Source: JAVBRU01 sp031547595 (GTDB taxonomy: Bacteria; Bacillota; Clostridia; Christensenellales; Aristaeellaceae). Taken from it: DNA of 35,228 nucleotides. Each line of letters begins with the position of its first letter. Position 1 is the first letter of the stretch. The DNA is taken from contig JAVBRU010000087.1 in assembly GCA_031547595.1 (NCBI GenBank), positions 1 to 35,228 of the forward strand. The letters are read 5' to 3'. The translations under genes were made by a program, and so were the position numbers. Below, piece after piece: positions 22,127 through 30,412 of this stretch. The notes below the pieces were generated by a model, which was not told where the DNA came from, did no database searches, and saw only the letters and a list, made by a program, of their open reading frames with translations.

Positions 22127-24826
22127 TTGAGCGACTATAACGAGAACAACCGATATAGTGAACAAAACAACCGTGTGACCCAGCAGGCCGTCAAACGTCC
22201 GCCTGCCCAGGGCACCCCCACCCAGGTGTATGGGCAATTGGACGCGCCGTCAGCGCCTGTGCGCCGTCGCCGCAGCGACAGGCACGGCAGCGCCGGCGAA
22301 AGCGAAGCGCCGCGGCGTGCATACATGCCGGAAGCAGAGCCTGCACCCGTGCAGCAATATACCCCCGTGCAAGAGCAGCCCGCCGCGCCTATCTATCCGC
22401 AGCAGGAGCCTTATGCCCCCCGCACCGCCGCGCCGCGTACCAATGTGCGCCCCGCGCAAAACCCTTACCAGCGCCCTGTTGAAGACGAAGATATCTATGA
22501 TGATGACGAAGTGCTGCCGCGTGCACGGCTATGGCCGCGCATTGTGCTGGCACTGGTTGTTTTGGTGGCGCTGTTTGTTGGCGCATTGTACACGGTGCTG
22601 CCGGAAGGCGACACCGGCATTGTGGGTGCGCTCAACCAAATGAAGTCATCCATCACCAACACCGCCACCAACACCATCACCGCTGTTAAAAACATCATCA
22701 GCCCGGAGCCTGAGGTGCCTGCCCAGGTGATTGAGTTCAAGGCATCCACCAGCAATGGCTTCATCGGCAACAACATCATCTTTAACCTCACCACCACCCA
22801 GACCACCTCTCAGGTGCGCCTGGTAGACGACAACGGAAGCGAAATCAGCTCTTCTGCCAATATCGTGAGCGCACCAGAGGAGGCCAACCGCATTTGGACG
22901 GTCAGCGCTATCTTTGCGCAGCCCTACAGCGGCAATGTGCATGTTCAGATCAAGGAAGCGGACGCTTGGGTATCCACAGACAAGTTTGTGGCAATCTCGG
23001 TTGCCGTTCCCACCTCCACGCCTTCTCCGTCCCCCACACCCTCGCCCACGCCTACGCCGCAGACGGATGCACCGTCACTGCAAAACAATAATTTTGTAGC
23101 GCCCGTGGTGACGCAGAACGTCACCGACGCGCCTACGGACGCCCCCACGCAGAGCCCCACGCCGTCTCCATCCCCCACTCCCACGCCGTCCCCGTCGCCC
23201 ACGCCTTCCCCGTCGCCCACACCCTCTCCGTCCCCCACCCCCAGCCCTTCACCCACGCCCTCGCCCTCGCCCATGCCCATCTTGACGGCAGCGGCGGCGG
23301 ACAGTGCCACGATGAAGGTCATTGACACGGTGTTCTATAAAGCCAAAGAGCAAAAGGATTATAAGCGCGAAAAAGAGATCATCGCCCTTTCGCCTGATGA
23401 GTATTCCTACTATGATATTGGCGTTCTCACCTTCCGGGGCGACAACTTCCGTCGCAACGCTTCCTTTGGCACGGTTGAGGTCAGCGAAGCCAAGCTTTCG
23501 GTGCTGTGGCAAGCGCCCATTGGCAGTCTTCGCACTGCGGACAGCGGCACCCTGTATGGCGTGGGCTGGACAGGCCAGCCCGCCATCGTGAAATGGCCCA
23601 TACAGTCCCGCCAGATGATGAATCTCTATGAAGAAAAAAAGAACACCACCTCCCTGCGCGAGGTGATCTTTGCCGCACAGGACGGCAAGGTATACTTCTT
23701 GGATCTCACCGATGGCACCGCCACGCGTGATCCGATCAACATCGGCTATCCCCTCAAGGGCAGCGTTTCCGTCAACACCATGGGGCAGCCTATGATCAGC
23801 TTTGGCCAGGGCATTTCGAAGCTCAGCAACAAAACAGGCGACATCGGCTTCTACCTGTACAACCTGATTGACTGCAAGCAATTGATGTTTATCAACGGCC
23901 GCTCGTCCAGCAATCAAAAGCAATACGGCAGCAACGGCGCATTTGACGGCACCTCCCTGTTCCTGTGGAACACTAACTCCATGATCGTTGGCGGTGAAAA
24001 CGGCTTGCTGTACACGGTGGATCTAGAAACCGTCTTTGAATACCCAAACGAGGAATTTCCCGACAGAAAGGGCAAGCTGACGATTTCCCCCACCACCATA
24101 TACCTGCGCAGCAAGGCCGGCTCTGCTGATACCTCCGAGGTTAGCATGGAAAGCAGCATCGCCATGTACGATAAATACGTGTTCACGGCGGACTATTATG
24201 GCATGGTGCGCTGCGTGGACGTCAACACCATGTCCACCGTGTGGGCGATTGACGCAGGCGACAATACCGACGCCTCCATCGCGCTGGACTTTGCCACAGA
24301 CGGCACCCTCGCCTTGTACACCGGCAACACCGCCTTTGCGCGCCTGGGCAGCAAAAAGGATGTGACCATCCGCCGCCTGGACGCCATGACGGGCGCAGAG
24401 GTGTGGAGCTATAACATCAAGTGCGACTATGACAAATCCGAGCAGGCAGGCTGCAAAGCCAGCCCTGTTGTCGGCGAACATGACATCAGCGATCTGGTGA
24501 TTTTCACCGTCAACAAAGTCTCCGGCGGCAACAGCAGCGTCATCGCCTTTAACAAGGACACCGGCGATATCGTGTGGCGCACCGATTTGGCCGCCAACGC
24601 CATTTCTTCCCCTGTGGCGGTGTACAATGCCGCCGGCAACGCTTGGATCATCCAGGGCGATATGAAGGGCAACGTGCATCTGATGGACGCCCGCACCGGC
24701 CTGATCCTGAGCACGCTGGAGCTGGGCGGCGAAATCCAGGGTTCCCCTGCCGTGTTCAGGGATTACCTGGTGATTGGTACCTGCAGCAAGGACAACTCCT
24801 ACATGTACGGCATCAAAATTCAGTAA
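22127..24826 (+). CDS. Membrane-anchored PQQ-like beta-propeller protein
   Basis: The product is 899 residues. The start is taken as TTG 22127, nine bases after AGGAGG; the earlier in-frame TTG at 22109 overlaps that site. The layout is: a Pro/Gln/Arg/Tyr-rich disordered cytosolic N-terminus (1-135); one transmembrane helix (about 137-157, RIVLALVVLVALFVGALYTV); an Ig-like segment (about 200-290); a Ser/Pro/Thr repeat linker (about 296-383); and a C-terminal eight-bladed-type propeller (about 395-899). The propeller has PQQ/BamB repeat motifs such as DLTDGTATRDPI, VYFLDLTDG, VWSYNIK and DIVWRTDL. The propeller would lie outside the cell, held off the wall by the linker. Ligands and partners are unknown; such propellers usually act in protein binding. 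No PQQ-dependent dehydrogenase residues were identified. Confidence 0.8.
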   Translation: MSDYNENNRYSEQNNRVTQQAVKRPPAQGTPTQVYGQLDAPSAPVRRRRSDRHGSAGESEAPRRAYMPEAEPAPVQQYTPVQEQPAAPIYPQQEPYAPRTAAPRTNVRPAQNPYQRPVEDEDIYDDDEVLPRARLWPRIVLALVVLVALFVGALYTVLPEGDTGIVGALNQMKSSITNTATNTITAVKNIISPEPEVPAQVIEFKASTSNGFIGNNIIFNLTTTQTTSQVRLVDDNGSEISSSANIVSAPEEANRIWTVSAIFAQPYSGNVHVQIKEADAWVSTDKFVAISVAVPTSTPSPSPTPSPTPTPQTDAPSLQNNNFVAPVVTQNVTDAPTDAPTQSPTPSPSPTPTPSPSPTPSPSPTPSPSPTPSPSPTPSPSPMPILTAAAADSATMKVIDTVFYKAKEQKDYKREKEIIALSPDEYSYYDIGVLTFRGDNFRRNASFGTVEVSEAKLSVLWQAPIGSLRTADSGTLYGVGWTGQPAIVKWPIQSRQMMNLYEEKKNTTSLREVIFAAQDGKVYFLDLTDGTATRDPINIGYPLKGSVSVNTMGQPMISFGQGISKLSNKTGDIGFYLYNLIDCKQLMFINGRSSSNQKQYGSNGAFDGTSLFLWNTNSMIVGGENGLLYTVDLETVFEYPNEEFPDRKGKLTISPTTIYLRSKAGSADTSEVSMESSIAMYDKYVFTADYYGMVRCVDVNTMSTVWAIDAGDNTDASIALDFATDGTLALYTGNTAFARLGSKKDVTIRRLDAMTGAEVWSYNIKCDYDKSEQAGCKASPVVGEHDISDLVIFTVNKVSGGNSSVIAFNKDTGDIVWRTDLAANAISSPVAVYNAAGNAWIIQGDMKGNVHLMDARTGLILSTLELGGEIQGSPAVFRDYLVIGTCSKDNSYMYGIKIQ
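23148..23277 (+). repeat. Tandem Pro-Ser-Pro-Thr coding repeat
   Basis: A run of near-identical 6- and 12-base units (CCNTCNCC-type) encodes PSPTPSPSPTP-like sequence, the wall-spanning linker of the propeller protein. A shorter, similar run precedes it at about 23015-23060. Such tracts vary in length by slippage. Confidence 0.85.
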
Positions 24827-24841
24827 TTGAATACTTTATCG

Positions 24842-24868
24842 GGGCACTACCTGTGCCCTGATATTTTT
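24842..24868 (+). terminator. Possible weak terminator between the propeller gene and glpK
   Basis: GGGCAC (24842-24847) pairs with GTGCCC (24853-24858) around a five-base loop. TGATATTTTT follows, so the T-run is offset by a few bases. It may only reduce readthrough into glpK, since no separate glpK promoter is obvious. Confidence 0.5.
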
Positions 24869-24881
24869 ATGGAGAGTATGT

Positions 24882-26378
24882 ATGAACAAACGGTATTTGG
24901 TGGCGCTGGATCAGGGCACAACCAGCTCCCGTGCGGTGATCTTCACGCTGGAAGGGCATATGGTGGCCTCCAGCGCCCTGGAGTTTGAGCAGCATTACCC
25001 GCAGCCCGGCTGGGTGGAGCACGATCCGGCGGACATCCTGTCCACCCAGATCGAGTCCCTGCGCGCAGCGGTGCGCAAGGCGGGCATTTCCCCCAGCGAG
25101 ATCGCCGCCATTGGTATCACCAACCAGCGGGAAACCACCCTGCTTTGGGACAGACAGACCGGCGTTTGCCTGCACAACGCCATCGTGTGGCAATGCCGCC
25201 GCACGGCAAGCATTGTAGACGCTTGGGTGCAACAGGGCGCGGGCGATATGATCCGCCAGAAAACCGGGCTGGTGCCAGACGCGTATTTCTCCGGCAGCAA
25301 GGTGAAGTGGCTGCTGGACACACTGGATGCGCGAGGCAGGGCGCAAAAGGGCGAGCTGTGCTTTGGCACGGTGGACAGCTACCTCGCCTGGCATCTGGTG
25401 GAGGGACATCCCCACATCACAGATGCCACCAACGCGGGGCGCACCATGATGTTCAACCTGCACACACAGGACTGGGATGACGCGCTTTTGCAGTTAATGG
25501 ACATCCCGCGGGAGCTTTTGCCCAAGGTGGTGGACAGCGCGCATGTGGTGGGCATGCTTCAGGAGGATATCCTGGGCACACGCATTCCCGTGGCCGCGCT
25601 GGCAGGCGACCAGCATGCCGCGCTCTTTGGCCAGGCTTGTTTTGAGCAGGGCATGGTGAAAAACACCTACGGCACCGGCTGCTTTATGCTGATGAATGCC
25701 GGGAACACCTTCAAGCTATCGCAAAATGGGCTGCTGACCACCATGGCCTGGCGGCTGGACGGCAAGCCTGTCTATGCCTTTGAGGGCAGCGTGTTCATGG
25801 GCGGCGCGGTCATCCAATGGCTGCGGGACGAATTGAAGCTGATCGACAGCGCTGCCCAAAGCGAGGCGCTGGCCGCATCCGTGCCCTCCAGCGGCGGCGT
25901 GTATCTGGTGCCCGCCTTCACCGGCCTTGGCGCGCCGCATTGGAATATGTATACCCGGGGCACGTTGGTGGGCATGACGCGCGGCACCTCGCGCGCGCAC
26001 ATTGCCCGTGCCGCGCTGGAAGCCATTGCGTATCAATCCCGCGATTTATACGCAGCCATGACGGCGGACTGCGGCAGCGCACCCACAGCGCTGCGCGTGG
26101 ACGGTGGGGCGACTGCCAATCAGTTTTTGATGCAGTTCCAGGCGGATATCCTGGGCATCCCCGTGCAGCGCCCCGCCGTAATGGAGACCACCGCGCTGGG
26201 CGCGGCACTGCTGGCCGGGCTGGCGGTGGGCATCTATGACAGCCTCGGCGCTACCGCCACGGGCTGGCATGTGCGCGACACCTTTACGCCAAGCCTCCCG
26301 GCCCCCGACCGGGGTGCCCTACTGAAGGGCTGGCAGCGCGCAGTCGATTGCGCGCTGTACTGGGCAAAATCCGAATAA
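24882..26378 (+). CDS. glpK: Glycerol kinase
   Basis: The product is 498 residues, from ATG 24882 behind GGAGAG. It phosphorylates glycerol to sn-glycerol 3-phosphate with ATP in the cytosol. FGGY-kinase signatures are present: phosphate-binding LDQGTTSSRAV (residues 9-19), GITNQRETTLLWDR, YFSGSKVKWLLD, AGDQHAALFGQACF, KNTYGTGCFML, EGSVFMGGAVIQWLRD, GLGAPHWNMYTRG and RVDGGATANQFLMQFQADILG. The loop where many Gram-positive enzymes carry the HPr-phosphorylated His (HFYG) is shortened here, so PTS activation is unlikely. No glpF or glpD is adjacent. The next gene starts 20 bases later and may be co-transcribed. Confidence 0.95.
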   Translation: MNKRYLVALDQGTTSSRAVIFTLEGHMVASSALEFEQHYPQPGWVEHDPADILSTQIESLRAAVRKAGISPSEIAAIGITNQRETTLLWDRQTGVCLHNAIVWQCRRTASIVDAWVQQGAGDMIRQKTGLVPDAYFSGSKVKWLLDTLDARGRAQKGELCFGTVDSYLAWHLVEGHPHITDATNAGRTMMFNLHTQDWDDALLQLMDIPRELLPKVVDSAHVVGMLQEDILGTRIPVAALAGDQHAALFGQACFEQGMVKNTYGTGCFMLMNAGNTFKLSQNGLLTTMAWRLDGKPVYAFEGSVFMGGAVIQWLRDELKLIDSAAQSEALAASVPSSGGVYLVPAFTGLGAPHWNMYTRGTLVGMTRGTSRAHIARAALEAIAYQSRDLYAAMTADCGSAPTALRVDGGATANQFLMQFQADILGIPVQRPAVMETTALGAALLAGLAVGIYDSLGATATGWHVRDTFTPSLPAPDRGALLKGWQRAVDCALYWAKSE

Positions 26379-26397
26379 GCGTCAGAGGAGAAATCGC

Positions 26398-28020
26398 ATG
26401 CAAGCAACCATTTTATCCGGCATGGCCAAGGTGTTCTCTCACGGTATCCCAAGCCGTTACCAGCCTTTGCAGGCGCTGCATGCGTTAGCAGACGAAAGCG
26501 TGCATTTTCAATTGGCGTATCTTGGCGATTGCTATGCCCAGAACTTGCTGATACACTGCGAAGGCTTGCCCGCATACACCGCGTATCAGGTGCGCCCCAT
26601 CGCGGTGCAGCTGGCCGCGCACCCAAACAGTGATGACGATTACCTCGGCAAAGAGCCGGGGCTGTACCCGGATTTTCTGGAACCCACGGATTTGGCTCTG
26701 CGCCGCGAGGGCAGCGCGCTGTATTGGCAAAGCATTTTTTTCGAAGCGCAGCCGCCCGCAGGGCACTACGACATCACCCTTCGTATCACCGATCTTGACG
26801 ACAACAATCTGTGGCAAGGCAGCTTCCCGCTGGATGTGGCCGCTGCCGCGCTGCCGCCGCAAGCGCTATTATACACGCGCTGGTTCCACTGCGACGCGCT
26901 GTCCGCCTATTATCAGGAGCCGCTTTGGAGCGAGCGGTATTTTGCCATCCTCAAAAACTTCCTGCAAGCCGCGGTAGATATGGGCATGAACACCATTCTC
27001 ACCCCCATCCATACCCCGCCGCTGGATACCGATATTGGCGCGTACCGGCAAACCGCGCAGCTGATAGATATCACCCAGCAGGGCGATACCTACACATTCG
27101 CCTTTGATAAGCTCGACCGCTTTGTTGCCTTATGCCAAAGCGTGGGCATCACGCATTTTGAGATGGCGCATCTGTACAGCCAATGGGGCGCTGCCGCAGC
27201 GCCGCAGATTGTGGCAGCGGTGTCGGGAGAGTGCCGGCGCATCTTTGGCTGGGATACCCCTGCCACCGGCGCGGCGTATCAAAACTTCCTTTCGCAGTAT
27301 CTGCCCGCGCTCACGGCGCATCTGAAAAAACTTGCCATAGCCGAGCGCTGCCGCTTTCATATCTCGGACGAGCCAAACCTCAATAACCTTGCCGCCTATC
27401 TGGCCGCCAAAGAGCAGGCGCAGCCCTATCTCAAAGGCTTTGTGCTGATGGATGCGCTGTCTAACCTGGATTTCTATCAGCAAGGCGTAGTAACGCACCC
27501 CGTCGCCGCAAACGACCATATCAAGCCCTTCCTGGACGCAAATGTACCCGATTTTTGGGTGTACTACTGCTGCGGGCAGGGCAAGGATGTGAGCAATTGC
27601 TTTGTGGCAATGGGCGGCGAGCGCACGCGCATCCTGGGCGTACAGCTCTATCAGTTTGGCATCACGGGCTTCCTGCAATGGGGCTATAACTTCTATTATG
27701 GCCGCAACAGCCGCTACCCTATTGATCCCTACCGCACTGCCGATGGCGACAACAGCTGGCCAGCCGGGGATCCCTTTATTGTCTATCCCGGCAAAGACGG
27801 CCACGCGCTTCCCAGCCTTCGCTTTATGCACACAAAAAAAGCGCTGGAGGACATGCGCGCCCTCCAGCTGCTTGAAAGCCTGACCAGCCGTTCGCACGTG
27901 CTGGCGCTGCTCGCAGAAGGGCTGTCACAGCCCCTCACTTTTACGGAGTACCCCCGCGATGAGCAACACCTGCTCAACCTGCGGCAGAAAATCCACGCCG
28001 CAATCACTGCACGCTGCTAA
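26398..28020 (+). CDS. DUF4091-type glycoside-hydrolase-like protein
   Basis: The product is 540 residues, from ATG 26398 after GAGGAGA. An N-terminal beta-rich region (1-155) ends with ITLRITDLDDNNLWQGSFPL. A TIM-barrel-like region follows, with MGMNTILTPIHTPPLDTD, FVALCQSVGITHFEMAHLYSQWG, RCRFHISDEPN and FWVYYCCGQGKDVSN. It ends with LGVQLYQFGITGFLQWGYNFYYG and DPFIVYPGKDGHALPSLRF. This order matches the DUF4091 family, seen near carbohydrate-utilisation genes and related to GH123-like fold proteins. The Asp-Glu in ISDEP is the likely catalytic pair. There is no signal peptide, so it should act on imported sugars. It sits 20 bases behind glpK. Confidence 0.8.
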   Translation: MQATILSGMAKVFSHGIPSRYQPLQALHALADESVHFQLAYLGDCYAQNLLIHCEGLPAYTAYQVRPIAVQLAAHPNSDDDYLGKEPGLYPDFLEPTDLALRREGSALYWQSIFFEAQPPAGHYDITLRITDLDDNNLWQGSFPLDVAAAALPPQALLYTRWFHCDALSAYYQEPLWSERYFAILKNFLQAAVDMGMNTILTPIHTPPLDTDIGAYRQTAQLIDITQQGDTYTFAFDKLDRFVALCQSVGITHFEMAHLYSQWGAAAAPQIVAAVSGECRRIFGWDTPATGAAYQNFLSQYLPALTAHLKKLAIAERCRFHISDEPNLNNLAAYLAAKEQAQPYLKGFVLMDALSNLDFYQQGVVTHPVAANDHIKPFLDANVPDFWVYYCCGQGKDVSNCFVAMGGERTRILGVQLYQFGITGFLQWGYNFYYGRNSRYPIDPYRTADGDNSWPAGDPFIVYPGKDGHALPSLRFMHTKKALEDMRALQLLESLTSRSHVLALLAEGLSQPLTFTEYPRDEQHLLNLRQKIHAAITARC

Positions 28021-28252
28021 CACATGGGCTGTAGACAGCGTTTTTCCGCGTTCCATACCAGGTGAGTGCCTGGCCGCAACAGACGCAATAAGCAGAAAAC
28101 TCGCAATCGATGATCCTGTGGCAATGCGGGCAATAGCACCATTTGCGATCCGCCGTATGCTCGTATACCAATTGGGGAATGCAGCTGCAAAGGCACTCAT
28201 ACAGCAGCTGCCATTCCCTTTGTGTCAGTGGACGCGGCTCAAAAGGGGGCAT
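28004..28252 (-). CDS. Small zinc-ribbon-like protein
   Basis: The predicted product is 82 residues, from ATG 28252 on the minus strand. The Cys/His spacing suggests one or two zinc sites: WCYCPHCHRIIDCEF followed by YCVCCGQALTWYG. The N-terminus has TQREWQLLYECLCSCIPQLVYEHT. The ribosome binding site is weak. The 3' end overlaps the end of the DUF4091 gene by 17 bases in the opposite direction. The regular Cys/His pattern argues for a real gene over a shadow frame. The function is unknown; it could be a regulator or a metal-binding protein. Confidence 0.5.
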   Translation of the reverse strand: MPPFEPRPLTQREWQLLYECLCSCIPQLVYEHTADRKWCYCPHCHRIIDCEFSAYCVCCGQALTWYGTRKNAVYSPCVSSVQ

Positions 28253-28373
28253 TACTACCGGACTTGTTGTCGGTGTCGTTCACAATCCTCTCCAACTTAT
28301 TTTTCAATGAAATCAGTTTTCGGCGGTGGCGGTAATTTGTCATGTTTGTATGAATCCTTATCTCAATTGATTA

Positions 28374-28802
28374 TCATTTGGCCGTGATGGAAACGCTGGT
28401 GAAGGATTTGGTGCCAACGCCATAACTATTGATGCTGATGAAGGTGCAGGTCACACGGTAGATTCCGCCCTTCACACCTGCGTACGAGCGGGCGAACACG
28501 TGGGCGACGTCGTTGGAGATGGTTTCGCCAGGCAAAAGGCCGGTCATGTCTACCCAGCCACCATTCTCGTACTTTTGCACCATGTAATTCACCACGCCCA
28601 GCGTGCTACACATACCGACGCCTGCGACAGTAAAAACGAACTCCACCACGCCACCGCCCGATGCATTGAGGACAATGCCATACAAATCAAAATAATTACT
28701 ATTGCGTAAAAGCGCTTTGCTATCTGATTCGTCGGCGGCAAATGCAATGCCACAGCTCATCAAAAGCGCAATCACCAAGAAGAGAGAGACTATTCTTTTC
28801 AC
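28374..28802 (-). CDS. Secreted DUF6147-like protein
   Basis: The product is 142 residues and starts with GTG 28802. GGAGG lies within the end of the upstream gene, six to seven bases before it. A signal peptide (about residues 1-22, MKRIVSLFLVIALLMSCGIAFAA) is followed by a beta-rich extracellular domain with VEFVFTVAGVGM, VNYMVQKYENGGWVDMTG and YRVTCTFISINSYGVG. The domain order fits the uncharacterised DUF6147 family. It is the last gene of the sigma / anti-sigma-like operon, so it is probably made under that sigma factor's control. No obvious terminator follows. Confidence 0.7.
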   Translation of the reverse strand: MKRIVSLFLVIALLMSCGIAFAADESDSKALLRNSNYFDLYGIVLNASGGGVVEFVFTVAGVGMCSTLGVVNYMVQKYENGGWVDMTGLLPGETISNDVAHVFARSYAGVKGGIYRVTCTFISINSYGVGTKSFTSVSITAK

Positions 28803-28804
28803 GA

Positions 28805-29674
28805 TTAACCTCCATATAATTCTTGAATAATAAGCAGCATATCATCTTGCGCAATATTGCCAGCGATGACGTATTTGGCAGTATTATCGATCCAGGAAGC
28901 AGAAGAGATGCTGCCGTCGGAGTTTAGATACAATGTGATGTTCAAATCATTGAGCATGTGTTGCTTCGTCGTGCCGGATACCATCTCATGATCATAGCTG
29001 AGCTCGGAATTTTCCATATCGTAAATCTGAATAAGCACGCGAAGCGGCTCTTCCCCATCCATATAAAGCAAAGTAACACTGTCCATGAAGCTTATATAAA
29101 AGACTGTGCCCTGAACAAATCGGTATCCTTCGGGCACCCAGGACGGCTTGATGGGATAACCTGAGAACACCGAGGGGAGATCGTCCGGGGACGTGTACAC
29201 CATGCGGGAGCTGAGCGCTGCGCCATCGTTATTTGCATTTGCCATTGATACCTGAGGCGTGGGCTGTACATCATCATTCAGCTGAACACCAAACGTCTTT
29301 GCAAATGGCTCGATCAGTGTGTACAGGAACTTCCACCGAAATGCCTTGGCCGCGCCCAGTGTGAGGCCGCACAGCAAAACCACGCCGGCAACTGCAACAG
29401 CCGCCCTGCGAAGGGCACGGGCCTTGCGCTGCCGTTTGAGCTGCGCTTGCTCTATCTGTGCTCTGATCCACTGCCATGTTTGCTTCTTCGCCTTCTCTGG
29501 GATAAGGCAGTCGTGCAGGACGGAAAGCAGCTCCTCAACAAGCGCAGTATTCATTTTCTCTGCGGGCAATTTCAATTCATCCGCAAGCATTGCTTTCAGA
29601 TCGCTTGGCATCATCTCCAGTGCTGGATTCTTCAGCATTCTCAGTATGTTTTCCCGCTCGTTCGCATTCAACAT
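28805..29674 (-). CDS. Anti-sigma-factor-like membrane protein with DUF4367-type C-terminus
   Basis: The product is 289 residues. ATG 29674 is chosen because GGAG lies ten bases upstream; GTG starts a few codons earlier are also possible. The N-terminal cytosolic part (1-80) is helical and Lys/Gln-rich. One transmembrane helix is near 90-108 (AVAGVVLLCGLTLGAA). The extracellular C-terminus (about 165-289) has VPEGYRFVQGTVFYISF and LYMDGEEPLRVLIQIYDM, as in DUF4367 domains. This topology, placed 19 bases after an ECF sigma gene, is typical of anti-sigma regulators that release the sigma factor on an external signal. A classic zinc-containing anti-sigma motif (HxxxCxxC) is absent. Confidence 0.75.
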   Translation of the reverse strand: MLNANERENILRMLKNPALEMMPSDLKAMLADELKLPAEKMNTALVEELLSVLHDCLIPEKAKKQTWQWIRAQIEQAQLKRQRKARALRRAAVAVAGVVLLCGLTLGAAKAFRWKFLYTLIEPFAKTFGVQLNDDVQPTPQVSMANANNDGAALSSRMVYTSPDDLPSVFSGYPIKPSWVPEGYRFVQGTVFYISFMDSVTLLYMDGEEPLRVLIQIYDMENSELSYDHEMVSGTTKQHMLNDLNITLYLNSDGSISSASWIDNTAKYVIAGNIAQDDMLLIIQELYGG

Positions 29675-29693
29675 CACTTGCACACTCCAATCC

Positions 29694-30266
29694 TTATATG
29701 TTCAGATAGGCTGTTGTTGTTACAATAAAAATGAACAAAAGTTTAGAAAGATTTTTTCGCATCCGGTGAATCCGCACCCGCACCGTATTGGCGGCCAGGC
29801 CCGTGGTTTGGCATATTTCCTCTATCGAGCGGCCCTCCAGGCAATAGGCCGTCAAAAGCCCTAAATCTTCGGGCGATAAGGCTTGCTCCAGGGTGACTTG
29901 CATATCGCTGGCGGCAGTGTCGTCTGCCTGCGCGCCCTCATAGTGCACAGGGAGGCTGTGGGGCTGGTAAATAGCCCACTCGGCAGCTGCCTTTTGCCAG
30001 GCTCTTTGCTTGCGCCCAAACGCGCGCGCATAGTTTTTGCATACATTGGTTGCCGTCACAATAAGCCAGCCCGTTGGGTTGGCGTGGTTTTCAAGCAATT
30101 GCCGGTTTTTATATGCCAGCAGAAATATTTCCTGAAGAACATCCTGCGTATCGCTGCTTGAGCTTGTATAGTGCCAAAGCTTGCAGGCGACCAGGCGATA
30201 TAATACATCAAAATTATCGTTATAAAGCGTTTCAATCCATGCATCTTCAGAGCGTAAATCGTTCAT
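29694..30266 (-). CDS. ECF-type RNA polymerase sigma factor
   Basis: The product is 190 residues, from ATG 30266 with GGGAGA upstream. Region 2 is visible at about 10-80 (FDVLYRLVACKLWHYT, DTQDVLQEIFLLAYK, NPTGWLIVTATNVCKNYAR). The -35-binding region 4 is at about 125-180 (LTAYCLEGRSIEEICQTTG, then TVRVRIHRMRKNLSKLL). Region 3 is absent, as in ECF sigmas. An odd hydrophobic tail, FIFIVTTTAYLNI, follows region 4. It heads the operon with the anti-sigma-like gene and DUF6147 protein. No sigma-A promoter is obvious. The upstream terminator stem-loop at 30305-30347 overlaps a TTGACG box that could be part of its promoter. Confidence 0.9.
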   Translation of the reverse strand: MNDLRSEDAWIETLYNDNFDVLYRLVACKLWHYTSSSSDTQDVLQEIFLLAYKNRQLLENHANPTGWLIVTATNVCKNYARAFGRKQRAWQKAAAEWAIYQPHSLPVHYEGAQADDTAASDMQVTLEQALSPEDLGLLTAYCLEGRSIEEICQTTGLAANTVRVRIHRMRKNLSKLLFIFIVTTTAYLNI

Positions 30267-30304
30267 TCTTGGTATCTCCCGAATACAGCCATTCAAATTT
30301 GCTG

Positions 30305-30347
30305 AAAAAGGTAAGCCGTCAACTCTGCCTAAACAAAATTGACGGCT
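30305..30347 (-). terminator. Terminator of the ZnuA-like gene
   Basis: On the minus strand, AGCCGTCAA (30347-30339) pairs perfectly with TTGACGGCT (30322-30314) around a 16-base loop. TACC and five T residues (30309-30305) follow. It lies 65 bases past the stop of the gene at 30413 and just upstream of the ECF sigma gene. Confidence 0.75.
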
Positions 30348-30412
30348 GATATTCAGTTGTCCGCACAAGGCGCTTGCCGCACGCTATGGGCAAAATACAC
30401 GTTGTGCTTCAT

